Shown: in pieces, positions 36,107 to 46,632 of the stretch | How positions within the stretch are numbered: the stretch's first letter is position 1 | Layout of the letters: each line of letters opens with the position of its first letter | Source: Thereva unica | Taxonomy: Eukaryota; Arthropoda; Insecta; Diptera; Therevidae | Direction: 5' to 3' | Length of the DNA stretch: 64,000 nucleotides | NCBI GenBank assembly: GCA_949987705.1 | Contig: CATLJY010000033.1 | Location: forward strand, 1 to 64,000 | Notes under the pieces: model-generated | What the model saw: the letters and a program-made list of their open reading frames with translations, nothing else | Told to the model about the DNA's origin: nothing | Databases searched by the model: none | Position numbers and translations under genes: made by a program

Positions 36107-38037
36107 TTAGTTAGAAGAGGACAATAGGGAAATTAGTTTTCTTTGATAGGAACTTTTAATTGAGGGAGAGAAACAGGACGCGTAGGAATTGAAGGTAATG
36201 CAGCACCTGTTAACGGGCTCGTTTCTAGCATATTCAGTGCGATGCTGATACTCTTTAAGCAGTTTGGAATGTCTTGTTTGTCGAGTATCGTTAAATTTGA
36301 TTGTGTCCGACAGGAACTGCACCTTGAGGTTATTGTTCAGGACATCCAGGGTAAAACAAGATATAAGCAATTTCCGTCTAAGGGATAGAGGTAAGAGATC
36401 AAGGATTTTGAGCCTGTCCCTATAGTGAGGAAGGTTGTGAAAATCCGAAGGATTATAGAGGTTCCTAAGCGCGAAAAGAAGGAACTTCTTTTGGACAGAT
36501 TATATTCGATTAATACTAATTTGAAATATAGGATCCCAGATCTGGCACGCATACTCAAGAATAGGACGGACCAATGAGCAAAACAAGGCTTTAGTATCCC
36601 AAACATTGTCGAATTCTTTAGCTCTTCTCTTGATAAAGCCCAACAGCTTGTTGGATCTAGCAATAATATTATCATAGTGTAAGTTAAAGTTTAACTTGCT
36701 GTCGAGGACAATGCCTAAATCAACAATGTGATCGACACGATCCAAGACATTGTCATTGAGATAATAATTTTGCAGCTGTTTGTTTCTTTTCCTGGAGAAG
36801 GTAATTACGTGGCACGTACTGGTGTTAAGAAGAAGATTGTTAGTGGTACACCAGTCTTGTAGTGCATTAAGTTTCGACTGTAAAAAGGATACATCAGTTT
36901 GAGACCTTATAGCACTATAAATTTTTAAATCATCGGCGTAAAAGAGGTGCGGAATGCCATTTAATATATCAGATAGATCGGAAATGAATATTTTAAATAG
37001 AAGTGGCCCTAGGTGGCTGCCTTGCGGTACACCTGGGGTTACATTGATTTCTTTTGAGAGGAAGCCCTGAAATCTTACCACCTGAGTTCTCCCGTTAAGA
37101 TAGGATGTTATCCAATCCAGAAGGGGGCCGGATATCCCAAATCTTAATAATTTCATATATAGAATGTGGTGGTCTACTCGATCAAATGCCTTGCTGAAGT
37201 CAGTGTAGACAGCGTCAAACTGGTGGCCTTGTTCCATACCGCACAGTAGTTCGGATATCATTATCATAATATTGGATGTGGTGGAACGACCTTTTCTGAA
37301 ACCATGTTGCTGATCGTTTAGGTTCGGAACAATTAGAGGGGCAATCTTGTCATAGATAAGTTTTTAAAATAGTTTAGGGATAACAGATAGGATAGCAATG
37401 CCCCTATAGTTGTCCACCGCATGTTTATCGCCTGACTTAAAGATTGGTGTGAGGAAGGATTTCTTCCTTACCGAAGGAAACTTACCGGCAGAAAGGGACT
37501 TGTTAAAAATGAGGTGAAGAGGGAGTAGAATGAGTTCGGCGTGGCTCTGCAAAAAACTTGCAGGTAGACAGTCCGGACCGTGACCTTTATTGACCTCCAG
37601 ATCTATAAGACCTGTCATTATATCTTCGGGCGATAGAGATATATTGTCTATAAGAACCGCAGTTTCGGAATGCTCTCTTGGGACAGTGTGTGCAGTCGAA
37701 GAAATGGGGCAGAAGATTTCACTGAACCTGTCCGCAAACATGTTTGAAATTTCTTGGGGGAGAGAGGAGTGCGTGATACCGTTTGCCATTGTTGTCGTTT
37801 TTCGCTTTAGGTTAACGAAATCAAAGAATTTTTTAGGATTACGTATGATATTTTCACCGACAGTCTTTGCATAGGTAGTATAGGCCTCCCGTGACCTATG
37901 ATTAAACTCTGAGGCTAACCTGGCGTATTCAGATTTCTGCTCAGCACTAACATTGTTGTTATTTTTCACTACGCGGTACAATTTATTTCTCCTATTACGT
38001 GTGTCTTTGTCAAGCCATGGCTCCGTCAATTTATCCC
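36107..38037 (-). pseudogene. LINE-1 ORF2 reverse transcriptase, two stops
   Basis: Target-primed reverse transcriptase. One frame runs from 38029 to 36107, broken by TAA at 37364-37366 (after IPKLF) and TAA at 36500-36502 (after QISINRI). Motifs in order: KLYRVVKNN, GPDCLPASFL, FLTPIFKSGDK, NYRGIAIL, the Asp motif AVYTDFSKAFDRVDH, GVPQGSHLGPLLF, FYADDLKIY (YADD), DLGIVLD, LVRPILEYACQIWDP, then a C-terminal part ending ISLLSSSN. Both stops could come from a single G-to-T change in GAA (inferred). No other breaks seen in this part. Confidence 0.9.
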
Positions 38038-38040
38038 TTT

Positions 38041-39049
38041 TTTAACTTCCCAGTATAGGAAGTTATTGTAATCGGTCCGAAAATCGAAATCGAAATTTTC
38101 AACGTATTTTCATCTTTCAAGGTCCCAGGAGCGTCTTAAGCAAAAAATTGGGAGGAAGTATGTGTGTGTGTGTATGTGCGTACGGATGTGGTCATTTTTT
38201 CCTGCACGATATCGCGCGAACCAAAACTGATATCGACTTCGTTGAGGTGTCGTTCGAAGCGTATTAACCGAAATATGATCTGAAAAGATTTTCATGAAAT
38301 TCGATCCAGCCGTTTTTTTGTTTAAGCGACGTAAGTGATTTTTGTACCTGCATGATATCGCCCGAACTACGAAAGATATTGACTTACTTGAGGTGCCGTT
38401 CGAAGCGTATTAGCGACAATGTAATCTGAAAAGATTTTTATAATATTCGGTCCAGCGGTTTTTTGGTTTAAATGACTTAAGTGATTTGTGTACCTGCACG
38501 ATATCGCGCGAACTATAAAAGATATCGACTTAGTTAACGTGCCGTTCGAAGAGTATTAACCAAAATATGATCTGAAAAGATTTTCATAAAATTCGGTCCA
38601 GCCGTTTTTTTGTTTAAGCGACGTAAGTGATTTTTGTACCTGCATGATATCGCCCGAACCACGAAAGATATTGACTTACTTGAGGTGCCGTTCGAAGCGT
38701 ATTAGCGACAATATAATCTGAATTTTTTTTTAAAATATTCGGTCCAGCGGTTTTTGGTTTAAATGACTTAAGTGATTTTTGTACCTTCACGATACCGCGC
38801 GAACTAAAAACTATATCGACTTCATTGAGGTGCCGAAAAACATTAATACATCAATTTTATATACATTTTCGTCATCCTAATCTTGTAACTGCGCACATTT
38901 AGTTTGACATTTTAGCGAAAATATTGATAAACAATTGTGAAAAATTCTCGGTATTATAGATATATTCTATATTGCCTATTGTTCATTTATTATTAAAATA
39001 TCCAATCATATATTCAACATCCATCATACTGGGAAGTTGATCGTGTGGA
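38041..39049. mobile_element. Non-autonomous TIR element with internal tandem repeats
   Basis: Ends AACTTCCCAGTAT and ATACTGGGAAGTT are inverted repeats; the element splits LINE-1 between its endonuclease and RT domains. Inside are about five imperfect units of 165-180 bp (CCTGCATGATATCGCCCGAA, GGTGCCGTTCGAAGCGTATT, ATTCGGTCCAGC), so it is a tandem-repeat-filled element rather than a plain MITE. A short GT run at 38161 is part of it. Target duplication is not clear, and the right border could extend to about 39085. Confidence 0.7.
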
Positions 39050-39060
39050 ACGAAAGGGTC

Positions 39061-39950
39061 GAACCCACATCCCAACTAGTTTTATTTTGGGTAGGAATCT
39101 GCCAATGGTGTTAAAGATAACATCGTAGAATCTAGTAACTATCTCGTCAATATCATCACCATCAAGTAGATCCTCAGGGATAATTCAGTGCTAATACTAA
39201 CATTATCGACATTCTTAAAATCGAGGACTACAGAGTTGTTATAGGAGGCGAGAAAATCAGTTATTGTAGAACTGAGCTCGACGACCCACGCGGAATGATG
39301 TGTAGTGTTATTAAATAGATTATCCTCTTCAGAAGCGGGAAGCACGTTCAAATCCTCATAGAGGTTAGTGAAGATTATATCCAACCATTTCCCATTTGAA
39401 TTTGGTTGGGTAATTACCTGTTGCAAGTCGTTGCTGTAGAGATTGTCGATAAACTTTATATCGACGGGGTTTGATACATTAATCGGAAGTAAATAACTGT
39501 CTTCCTCGTCACGAATAAAAGATATATTAGGCAGATTAAAATCACCTATGATTAATATATCTTTGCTATCGTTGGATATTTCATCTATTATATGAATCAC
39601 ATTATCATATATAGATTCGTCGGAGTTTATGTTCGAAGGTTTGAGACGATGTAGTCGCGATAAGTTCACTATTTAAGGAGTCTCTAACAGCTATGAGGAC
39701 ACCACCTCCTCTTGAGAGACCGGTAGATATAATCTCTATCGCATCTATAAATGGACCAGCTGCCATGCAATATCTCCTCGTTAAGTAAGGAGTCATTCAA
39801 CCAAGTCTCGGTTAACACCAGTACATTGAAGTCACAGGATTTGGAGTCGGTAAAAAGATCCTTCAGTTTGCCTCTCATCCCACTGCAGTTATGATAGAAG
39901 AGTCTTAAGTTATCGGAAGATGTTAGTTTTGAATGACGGGCTGGGAGATG
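39061..39950 (-). pseudogene. LINE-1 ORF2 AP endonuclease domain, frameshifted
   Basis: Would nick the target site. Pieces in three frames: LRLFYHNCSGMRGKLKDLF and VLVLTETWLNDS (39930-39780), SRGGGVLIAVRDSLNS (about 39720), then ILIIGDFNLPNISF, LDIIFTN and the catalytic-type His in NNTTHHSAWVVEL (39565-39280). The EN motifs TETW, GDFN and the His near the end are all visible. A small deletion near 39650 lost the middle strand. The frame then reaches the TIR element. Confidence 0.85.
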
Positions 39951-39974
39951 GTTAGAATTTCGGGGGGAAGCTAG

Positions 39975-40616
39975 TTAAGGACGATAATATCTATTTGATT
40001 CGTCCCGACTTCTTTGAAGTTGGGAGATATGTTTTGCTCTGACATGGGACCCATATGCAGAGAGGTCCTTGCTAACTTGCTGAGGGGAAATTTGGAATTG
40101 TTCATAGAAATTTGTAAACAGTTCTAGGAGGGCATTACGTTCAGTAGGTAGGCCCTCTTGCTGAATAGAAATAATTAGATTAGTCCTGGTCTTACCATTA
40201 ATGCAAGTTGAATCTGGTTTGTTGTGCATGTAAGCCAGGAATAGGGGAACATCATCAAAGATCCTCTTTTCTCGCAAGCGTGAAAGCAAATATCTCTTAT
40301 CTTCGGAGTCAGCAGATATAATGGTATTTTTTACCACCGGGGGATGTAGAGGATTCAAGAAAGGCGACTTGGATCTTACCGAAGAATCCGATGACATTTG
40401 CTGTGGCGGGGTTGGTTGAGGTTGAGCATCGCAAATGTTAGCGTAGGAACGGCCGCCAACAATAAAGTGACTTCGAGCGAAATTCGGGTAATTAGTGGTT
40501 GGGAGTGCATCATTAGTAACGTTAGTGCTCTTAGTTTTTCTGATGGTGGTTGGAAGTAAATTTTTTATATTAGTATTCTTGGTTAGTGGGTTAGTAGTTG
40601 GAAATGAATTAATTGA
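39975..40616 (-). pseudogene. LINE-1 ORF1 C-terminal part
   Basis: Open on the minus strand from the LTR junction at 40616 down to the stop at 39975 (about 213 codons), with the first Met at 40397. Upstream of it is a Thr/Asn-rich linker (LPTTNYPNFARSHFIVGG). The rest includes KRYLLSRLREKRIF, SIQQEGLPTERNALLELF and an Arg-rich end. Position just before the endonuclease makes it the nucleic-acid-binding ORF1 protein; no domain is recognised. Confidence 0.65.
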
Positions 40617-40951
40617 TAATTTATGTGAATTAATGACCTCTGTGGGTCTGAGATGCTAACTCAGTCTCGTTAGCGGATCTTGTATTGGATAGCAATGAAA
40701 ACCTTCAACTCGGCTTTCACTCGCGTCAATAGATCCTGGGGAATATTATAAGAGAGTTCAACTCGATCTCTTTTCGGGTTTTGGGTGAAATCACTTGTTT
40801 ATCAGAAAAATCTCAAAGCTCAATTTTTCTAATAGTTTTAAGCTCATGCTCGCTTAAAGATCGGAAGTGATCTGAATCTGACGCTGACTGTGCGCCGATA
40901 TTTATTTTGCCCTGAAATTGGTGGGGAACCTTGATTTCGAATTTCGAAGTA

Positions 40952-41375
40952 CAGTAAAGCGTCAATAATCCGGACGTCAAAAATCCGGACCGTCGATAAT
41001 CCAGATTCGATTCTAGTGGAAAAAAATTCGAGTGAATACATTTTTTTTATGTGGCACGGCCAAGCTCAGGAATTACCCGCTTTTCGAAGCAAAGCGGCCT
41101 ACTACGATTTGTTCCATATATAAATGATAAAAAATGCATATGCAGCTATGGTGTACGGTTCTTTCATTAAAATACGTTTTAAGTTCATATTAATTAATGG
41201 TTTTATTTATCTGCTCAATTATTTAACCACAAAAGGGAATTATTAACGGTGTTAGCAAGTTTTCTCTTTGTTATGAACTCAAACGACCTTTTTTGGTCCT
41301 GTTCGAAAATCCGGACATTTTGACAATCCGGACAGGGTCCGGTCACAATTAATCCGGATTATCGACGCTCTACTG
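40952..41375. mobile_element. 424-bp pogo/Tigger-type MITE in LTR
   Basis: Ends CAGTAAAGCGTCAATAATCC and GGATTATCGACGCTCTACTG are inverted repeats. It is flanked by TA at 40950-40951 and 41376-41377. The other LTR copy (near 50330) shows the empty site with a single TA (TTCGAAGTATATAATTT), proving insertion with TA duplication. Further AATCCGGAC motifs lie near both ends. No coding content. Confidence 0.95.
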
Positions 41376-41525
41376 TATATAATTTGGTTCATGGAGCCAC
41401 TCAAACAGCTGATCGTCTCTTTATCTTCTTCTTCTCTCAAGTGGATTTGTTATTGTGAGTAAGTAGACATAGTTTTTCTTTAATAAATTTTATATACTAA
41501 TTTATCCATATTTATTTATTTTCAG

Positions 41526-41737
41526 ATGTTATTTATGCTGGTGGGAATTTCGGGAGGCGGAATTTGGACGTCAGTGTTGGAAGGTAAATATTTTGTGGAA
41601 CCTTTTTTTTGTTTACTGATTTTGATTTTATTGCAGGTTTGCCGACGGGATTCTGCGGCGATGGACTGGATTTATTTGTGCCCTTTTTGGATATTAAAGG
41701 TAGTAATATTATATAATAATTTATTTTCAGATTATGG
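41526..41737 (+). other. Exon-like segments in LTR copy 2, antisense to gag-pol
   Basis: Plus-strand GC-rich segments 41526-41583 and 41637-41699 are bordered by splice-type sequences: TTATTTTCAG before the first, GTAAATAT after it, TTTTATTGCAG before the second, GTAGTAAT after it, and TTATTTTCAG again at 41721-41730. Joined, they leave a short frame beginning MLFMLVGISGGG. The same arrangement is kept in the other LTR at 50478-50721. The last gap (31 bases) is too short for a normal intron, so the model is tentative. Confidence 0.35.
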
Positions 41738-41774
41738 ACCTTTTAGTTGATTATATAGTTTTAGTGTTTTTTTG

Positions 41775-42167
41775 ACATGAATATGTCTTATCCCTGGGGT
41801 CTATTTGAAAGAATGTGCGGAGACGAAAATCGTTACCATGACTCATTACTGTTTAGCATACTTTTAGGATAAATTTTAGAAGCAAATTAAATTTATATTT
41901 AATTCTGCATATTTTTAGGTGAAAATATTATCGAAAGCTTTCTTAAGGTTAGAAAATTTTCGAGACAGTTCTTTTGACATGAATATTTGTCGTTTTGCCA
42001 AAATGACTGTTTCGAGCACATACATTAACAAGAAGCTATGCTAGCAGCTTTTTTGCGTCCAATATCTTAGCAGCTTTTTTTTGTTCAATCGCTGCGAGTT
42101 CTTGTTCCAAGAGTGAGAAAAAGTGTCCAGGATTTTTTACTTTGTGTGAGATTTTTTAAACAGCTTA
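41775..42167. other. Unassigned sequence between LTR copy and MITE
   Basis: No gene recognised. A 14-base direct repeat, TTTGACATGAATAT, occurs at about 41770 and 41974, bracketing roughly 190 bases. It may be 3' non-coding DNA of element A or a small insertion. Confidence 0.4.
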
Positions 42168-42746
42168 TGGGGCCCATCCAACTAGTTGTCCAAACTGAGT
42201 TGTGTAAAAAGTTGTTGTTTTGCCACAAACGCTTCTACTGAGTTGATATTTCAACTGTCAATTCGATATTTTATAGGCAATTTGAAAGTTAAATGAAATT
42301 GTAGAAAACCCGCGACTAAGTTTTATAATAATAAAAATTGGAGAAAGATGACTTTTTAGAATAATTATAATTGTTTTTAATTATTAATATGAATATTTAT
42401 ATCTTTCAAAATATAAATTAAATTCTAAAAGTATAAATTATGAAAATAATTTAATAATATGTGAACTTTCATAATTTAAATTAAAAATAATGCAAAATAA
42501 ACTTGCAAAAAAATATATTCTTCGAATTCAGACTTAATTCATCCAAGTAGTTTGCCAAACTGCAATACACACAGTGCGACTAGTTGCCCAAACTCTAAAC
42601 CCCGCCCTCATAAAATTAAAAGATTTTGATTTATCCCAACTGAAACCCCAACTGTCAAATCAGTTTGCCAACTGCCCCACACACGATGCGATTCAGTGAC
42701 AACACAACTCAGTTAGGACAACTAGTTGGCCTGTGGATGGGCCCCA
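42168..42746. mobile_element. 579-bp Harbinger-type (Tourist-like) MITE
   Basis: Inverted ends TGGGGCCCATCC... with AACTAGTTGTCC and AACTGAGTTGTGT following on both sides (a 7-bp difference in spacing on the right). Flanked by TTA at 42165-42167 and 42747-42749, the 3-bp duplication typical of PIF/Harbinger. Further ACTAGTTGCCCAAACT copies lie inside the right half. AT-rich middle without coding content. Confidence 0.9.
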
Positions 42747-42749
42747 TTA

Positions 42750-43073
42750 GAAAAGGTGTGCTTGAGTCGTCCGTCGCGCGATATTTTTGTGTTTTCGAAG
42801 CGGGGCGGAATCAGAATCGATATCAGGGAATTTTATTACTACGCAGTTTGTAGTTAGCCTTGAAGCGCTTAGCTTCAAATTTGAAAATGAATTAGAGGGA
42901 ATTTGAGGTTTTTTTAATAATAAAACTTTATTTCTATTTTTATTATTGCTAATTTCCGACGTATTTTTTGGTATTACCTGTCGATATACTCGTGTTTTGT
43001 TGTCGCTAGTTTTGACGAAGCGTATTACTCCGTCTTCTAGGCGTAATCGGAACCCCTTTTTTGCTTTGTAAAT
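42750..43073. other. Non-coding 3' region of BEL-A
   Basis: No gene seen. AT-rich between about 42910 and 42960 (a possible polyadenylation AATAAA occurs on both strands). Continuous with the sequence left of the MITE once the TTA duplication is removed. Confidence 0.4.
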
Positions 43074-43430
43074 TTATTCACAGGGTATTGAGACATTTTT
43101 TAATTTTCGCCATAGTTCCTGCTGGGGGTTGTTATCGTTGTCGATACATCTCCACTGGTTCCTGCTGGTGGTTGTTGTCGTCGATACATCTCTAGTGTGA
43201 TGCGTTTTTTTTTGCTTTTCCCCTGGTTTTTCTTGTGGTTTGGGCTGTGTAGCTGGGATCTTCCGAGGCATTGTCCGTTTGGGGATCTCCGGTCCACAAG
43301 GTTCAGCTTCGAACGGCCTTTTGATGCTGGGCCACTGTGGTGATGACACTCTGGATTTTAATGATGTTGACGCTGTTGTCCGTGGTGGTGTTTTTAATTG
43401 AGGAGCATCATCTATCCATAGGTAATCCAT
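43074..43430 (-). CDS. Low-complexity ORF after BEL-A integrase
   Basis: 118-codon open frame on the element strand, 217 bases past the pol stop. Rich in Pro, Lys, Thr and Gln with an internal near-duplication (two copies of a Thr-rich SRNQW/CIDNDNN-like unit, from a roughly 50-bp DNA repeat at 43130-43195). No recognised domain, no signal peptide or membrane segment, so it does not look like env. It may be an accessory frame or chance. Confidence 0.3.
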   Translation of the reverse strand: MDYLWIDDAPQLKTPPRTTASTSLKSRVSSPQWPSIKRPFEAEPCGPEIPKRTMPRKIPATQPKPQEKPGEKQKKTHHTRDVSTTTTTSRNQWRCIDNDNNPQQELWRKLKNVSIPCE

Positions 43431-43646
43431 TTCTCTAGTATCCTTAGTAGTCTTAGTTTAGCACTTTCCCGATGGTTGACTATGAACTTGAAAATTTTTC
43501 GGATTCCGTTGGAATTTAATAACGGTCTTTCTCGTGTTTTTCTCTGGTGTACGTTGGTAGCTCCCCTTTTTTTTTGAGATTATTTTGGGCTATTTTGGTT
43601 GGGGTCTATGATAGTTACTTGGCGGAAGTGCTTCCATTGATTTTGG

Positions 43647-44075
43647 TTAATTTTGTTCTGAGTTTGAAGGTAATGGGCATATTTTGTTAATTGGTCTCTT
43701 TATAATGTTTTGTCGTATGCGTAAAGTGACTACTCGAATTAATTTGTCATTACCAGGATGGGTGTCTATTATTCTTCCTAATAACCATAGGGAAGGTGGT
43801 AACCTCTCGTACTTGATGAGCACTAGATCGTTGACTTTGATTTCGGGTGTTTTCTTTAACCATTTGGGTCGCTGCTGCAGGCGACTGAGGTACTCAGTGC
43901 TCCAACGATCCGAAAAATTCTGATAGAGACGTTGTATGTATTGATGCCGTTGTAGATGGTTTATGTTTTTGTCGAGGAGACTCGGTTCTGGCGGTGTCAA
44001 TAATGGTCGTCCTATGAAGAAATGTCCCGGGGTGAGGGCTGCTGTGTCTTCTGGGTCCCGGCGGTGCCACGGTCC
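43647..44075 (-). pseudogene. BEL-A integrase C-terminal domain (DUF5641-type)
   Basis: End of the pol polyprotein: region LTPGHFFIGRPL in one frame (about 44035), then after a shift near 44000 RLYQNFSDRWSTEYLSRLQ, RPKWLKKTPEIKVNDLVLI, LPPSLWLLGRIIDTHPG and RPINKICPLP. This tail binds DNA near the integrase core. The catalytic core that should precede it has been replaced by unrelated sequence (44076-44449). Confidence 0.85.
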
Positions 44076-44449
44076 TAGCCTTTCCCAATTTCCCGCCTAC
44101 ATAACTTTCCTTCTTTCTTCTTCCCTCTTTGCATTCCTGATTCCTTCTGTCATAGCCTTCCTTAGCCCTTCCCCGCTCCCCCAGAAGCGCATGTCATCGG
44201 TTGGTTGAAGAGATTCAACTCGTTTCAGGAGGCATAACATTCCAGCGAGTTGTTTCTCGATGCCCCGATGTCAGAGTCGCGATAGTAATGGTTGGGAGTA
44301 GGTGGAATGAAAATATCGCGGGAAGGTTGTGGCGGTTCCTTCCTCCCCGACTAGAGCTGCTGTTCGACATTGCACTCTATACGAAGAAAATAGATTGTCA
44401 ACAGTATAAAGGGCTTTTCCTGAGACTCTAGTCTTTCACATAAAAAAAA
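44076..44449 (+). mobile_element. PolyA-ended foreign segment replacing integrase core
   Basis: Sequence that does not read as integrase in any frame sits between the [12 protein letters not shown] part and the GHFFIGRP part of BEL-A, where the second Asp and the Glu of the core should be. It ends on the plus strand with ten A's (44440-44449). This points to a retroposed fragment (LINE or mRNA 3' end) inserted with loss of target DNA. A frame at 44201-44428 within it (MVEEIQLVSGG) has no recognised relation. Origin uncertain. Confidence 0.5.
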
Positions 44450-45684
44450 AACCCTTCTGTTGATGCACCCGTGACGACTTTTAGGTGTATGGCTTTGGTA
44501 ACCATACAGATGAAAAGCGAGATGTATCCCTTTTGTGTTCTGGCTCCGCGTGTTTTGGATATTCGCAAATTGAATGGACCACAATAATCGACGCCAGTGT
44601 GTGCAAAAGGTCTAGCAGGGCGGATTCTGACCGCCGGAAGGTTGCCCATGAGTTGTGTTCGTCCTGCTGCGAGTTGTCGAAAACATGGCATACATTTATG
44701 ATTGTGAGATCTGACAGCATTTCTTGCGTGTATGATCCAGTACCTTTGCCGGAGGGTGTTTAGCATCAATTGGGTTCCACCATGCATTGTTGATCGATGA
44801 GTCATGCCTATGATAAGCGTGGTCAATGCTGCTTTCTCCGGTAGAATGATGAGATGGCGTGCCGTGAATGGGATATCTGCGTTCTGGATACGACCTCCTA
44901 CTCTCAGGATTCCGTCTTGGTCGAGGAATGGAGCTAGTTTTAGTAGTCTGCTTTTAGTGGATATGTTTTGGTTGGATTTCAGCATCAGAATTTCGTCTCT
45001 AAATTCTATATCCTGTGTGACTCTTATCCAATGTGTTAACGCTGCTTGAATTTCGATGGCAGTTAAGTATGTTGTTTGCGATCTGTTTGATTTTGGCTTG
45101 AGTAATTCCAGCCATCGGCGACAATAGGCTGTGACCCGAAGTAGCTTCGTTAAAGAGGAGTAATTATTTAGCATGCTGGTGTTTGTGGGGTTGGTATTTA
45201 CATGCAAGTTGGTTACATTCTTGCGTTGGCCTATTGTGGTATCTGAAATTTCCTTACGTTTTGGCCATAGTTCCTTTGTTTGTTGAAGCCATGGTGGTCC
45301 TTCCCACCATAATTTATGTTGCCTCAGTTCTTCTGGGGTAGTTCCTCTGGTGGCGCAGTCTGCTGGATTTTCCTCCGTTCGCACATGATTCCAGCTGCTC
45401 TGGTCTAGTAGTTGGTGGATGCTTGAAACTCGGTTGGCCACGAATGTTTCCCACGAGGATGGATGTTTTCGTAGCCAAGCGAGCACGATGGTTGAATCAG
45501 TCCATGCCGTTGTTCTGATTTCCTCCAGTTTCATGTCCTTCTTGATTTGGGCGAGTAGTTTGGCTAACAAGTATGCACCGCATAGCTCTAATTTTGGCAA
45601 TGATATAGTCTTTATTGGTGCTACCTTGCTTTTGGCTGCTAATAAATGACAGTGGATCGTTCCCGTTTTGTCTTGCGTGCGGAT
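44450..45684 (-). pseudogene. BEL-A RNase H and integrase N-terminal half
   Basis: Continuation of the RT frame after the hAT insertion: [29 protein letters not shown], the RNase H Asp motif [45 protein letters not shown]; then integrase H2C2 zinc finger ([24 protein letters not shown]) and first catalytic Asp in [23 protein letters not shown]. Open over this whole span, with the core then lost at the foreign segment. Confidence 0.9.
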
Positions 45685-46632
45685 CAGTGTCTCCATATGT
45701 AAATCGAGAGTTACCGTGTTGTAAGGGTAAAAATACGGTGTTTCTACCAAAATTACGGTGAATCTGCTAAAAGTGTACCGTGTAAATTACCGTGTAATTT
45801 TTCAAAGGAAAAAACCAGATTATGAACCAAATCAAGTCTGAATATATTTGCGTTTTAATTATTAACAAAAGAAAATTTAAATAACTTGTGAAACATATTA
45901 TTATTCTGAATCAGACTCTCCTAGCATGACAGTGTCTTTTTCGTAAATGGATTTATTCATTTTTGACAACATGTCGCTAGTTGGTTTGAAATCCACACAG
46001 TTTTTGCCATTTCTTTTAATTGATTGCTGAGTGAAAATATTCCCTTTTATTGTTTTGGTTAGAAGTTTGTTTCTTTTTTTCGTTTTGATATCATTGATTT
46101 GGCTGAAAATGCGCTCGCATTCGGCATTTGAAAACAAATATTAAACTTAAAACCGTAAAATCTCTCTCTATAACTTTAAAATTGCGATTATTCTAAGATA
46201 AAAGCTGGAACTTGAAACAGTTCTTAGATTTAAATGTTTGCTACGTATTTGTAACGCGTCGTAACTAGAAGAAAACACAACGTAATTTTAGGTCATTCAT
46301 CCATCACGCTTACAAACACTCCTTCCGATATTTAAATACGGACGAGAATAGATTGCCAAGACTTGTTGGTAGTTTTATTTATGTATGAGTGGAGATAGAC
46401 TTTTAGTTATTGGGGGATCCCCGGCGACCAAAAGCAGTATTGCCATTACAAAATTTGTTAAGTTGACTGACTGAGATTCGTTTTACGCATTACATGAAGA
46501 AATATTTACAACAACATAATTTATAATGGTAATACGGTGATATATGACACGGTAATACATTATTACCTTGACGGTAGATAAATACCAGATTACGGTGCAT
46601 CTACGGTAATTACCGTGTATATGGAGACACTG
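45685..46632 (-). mobile_element. hAT transposon remnant, 948 bp
   Basis: Terminal inverted repeats CAGTGTCTCCATAT and ATATGGAGACACTG. Flanks GTGCGGAT and GTTCGGAT fit an 8-bp hAT target duplication with one mismatch. Many subterminal copies of TTACCGTGT or TACGGT within 150 bp of each end are probable transposase-binding sites. It splits BEL-A between RT and RNase H. Only the transposase C-terminus remains, so it is an internally deleted copy. Confidence 0.9.
45901..46137 (-). pseudogene. hAT transposase C-terminal dimerisation fragment
   Basis: 78-codon frame starting in the conserved hAT dimerisation motif: NAECERIFSQIND, then KTKKRNKLLTKTIKG. This is the last part of hAT transposases, where the final catalytic Glu and the dimer contacts lie. 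The upstream RNase H-like core is absent. Confidence 0.8.

Larger units (their letters stand above)
35985..40616 (-). mobile_element. 5'-truncated non-LTR retrotransposon (Jockey/CR1-like), LINE-1
   Basis: Minus-strand LINE with ORF1 C-terminal part (40616-39975), endonuclease (about 39930-39060) and reverse transcriptase (38037-36107) in the usual order. The 5' end is lost in ORF1 where LTR sequence begins (40617). Interrupted by a TIR element at about 38041-39049. The clade is judged from the endonuclease and the RT motif set; Jockey or CR1 cannot be separated by eye. Confidence 0.85.
40617..41774 (-). repeat. BEL-A LTR copy 2 (truncated)
   Basis: Direct-repeat partner of 49981-50745: CTCTGTGGGTCTGAGATGCT, AGCTCATGCTCGCTTAAAGA and many further stretches are shared. 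It is split by the pogo-type MITE at 40952-41375. The portion equal to 49684-49980 is absent because LINE-1 sequence starts at 40616. Sequences diverge after TTTAGTGTTTTTTTG at 41774 and 50745, marking the LTR edge. Confidence 0.8.

Noticed and set aside
36337..36675. 112-codon minus-strand frame at the LINE 3' part
   Set aside because: A different frame from the RT, whose own frame continues past a stop to 36107 with conserved C-terminal motifs.
38161..38180. GT microsatellite
   Set aside because: Only a few repeats and part of the TIR element's first unit.
44201..44431. 76-codon plus-strand frame in the foreign segment of BEL-A
   Set aside because: No recognisable family and no flanking signals; kept only as part of the inserted segment.
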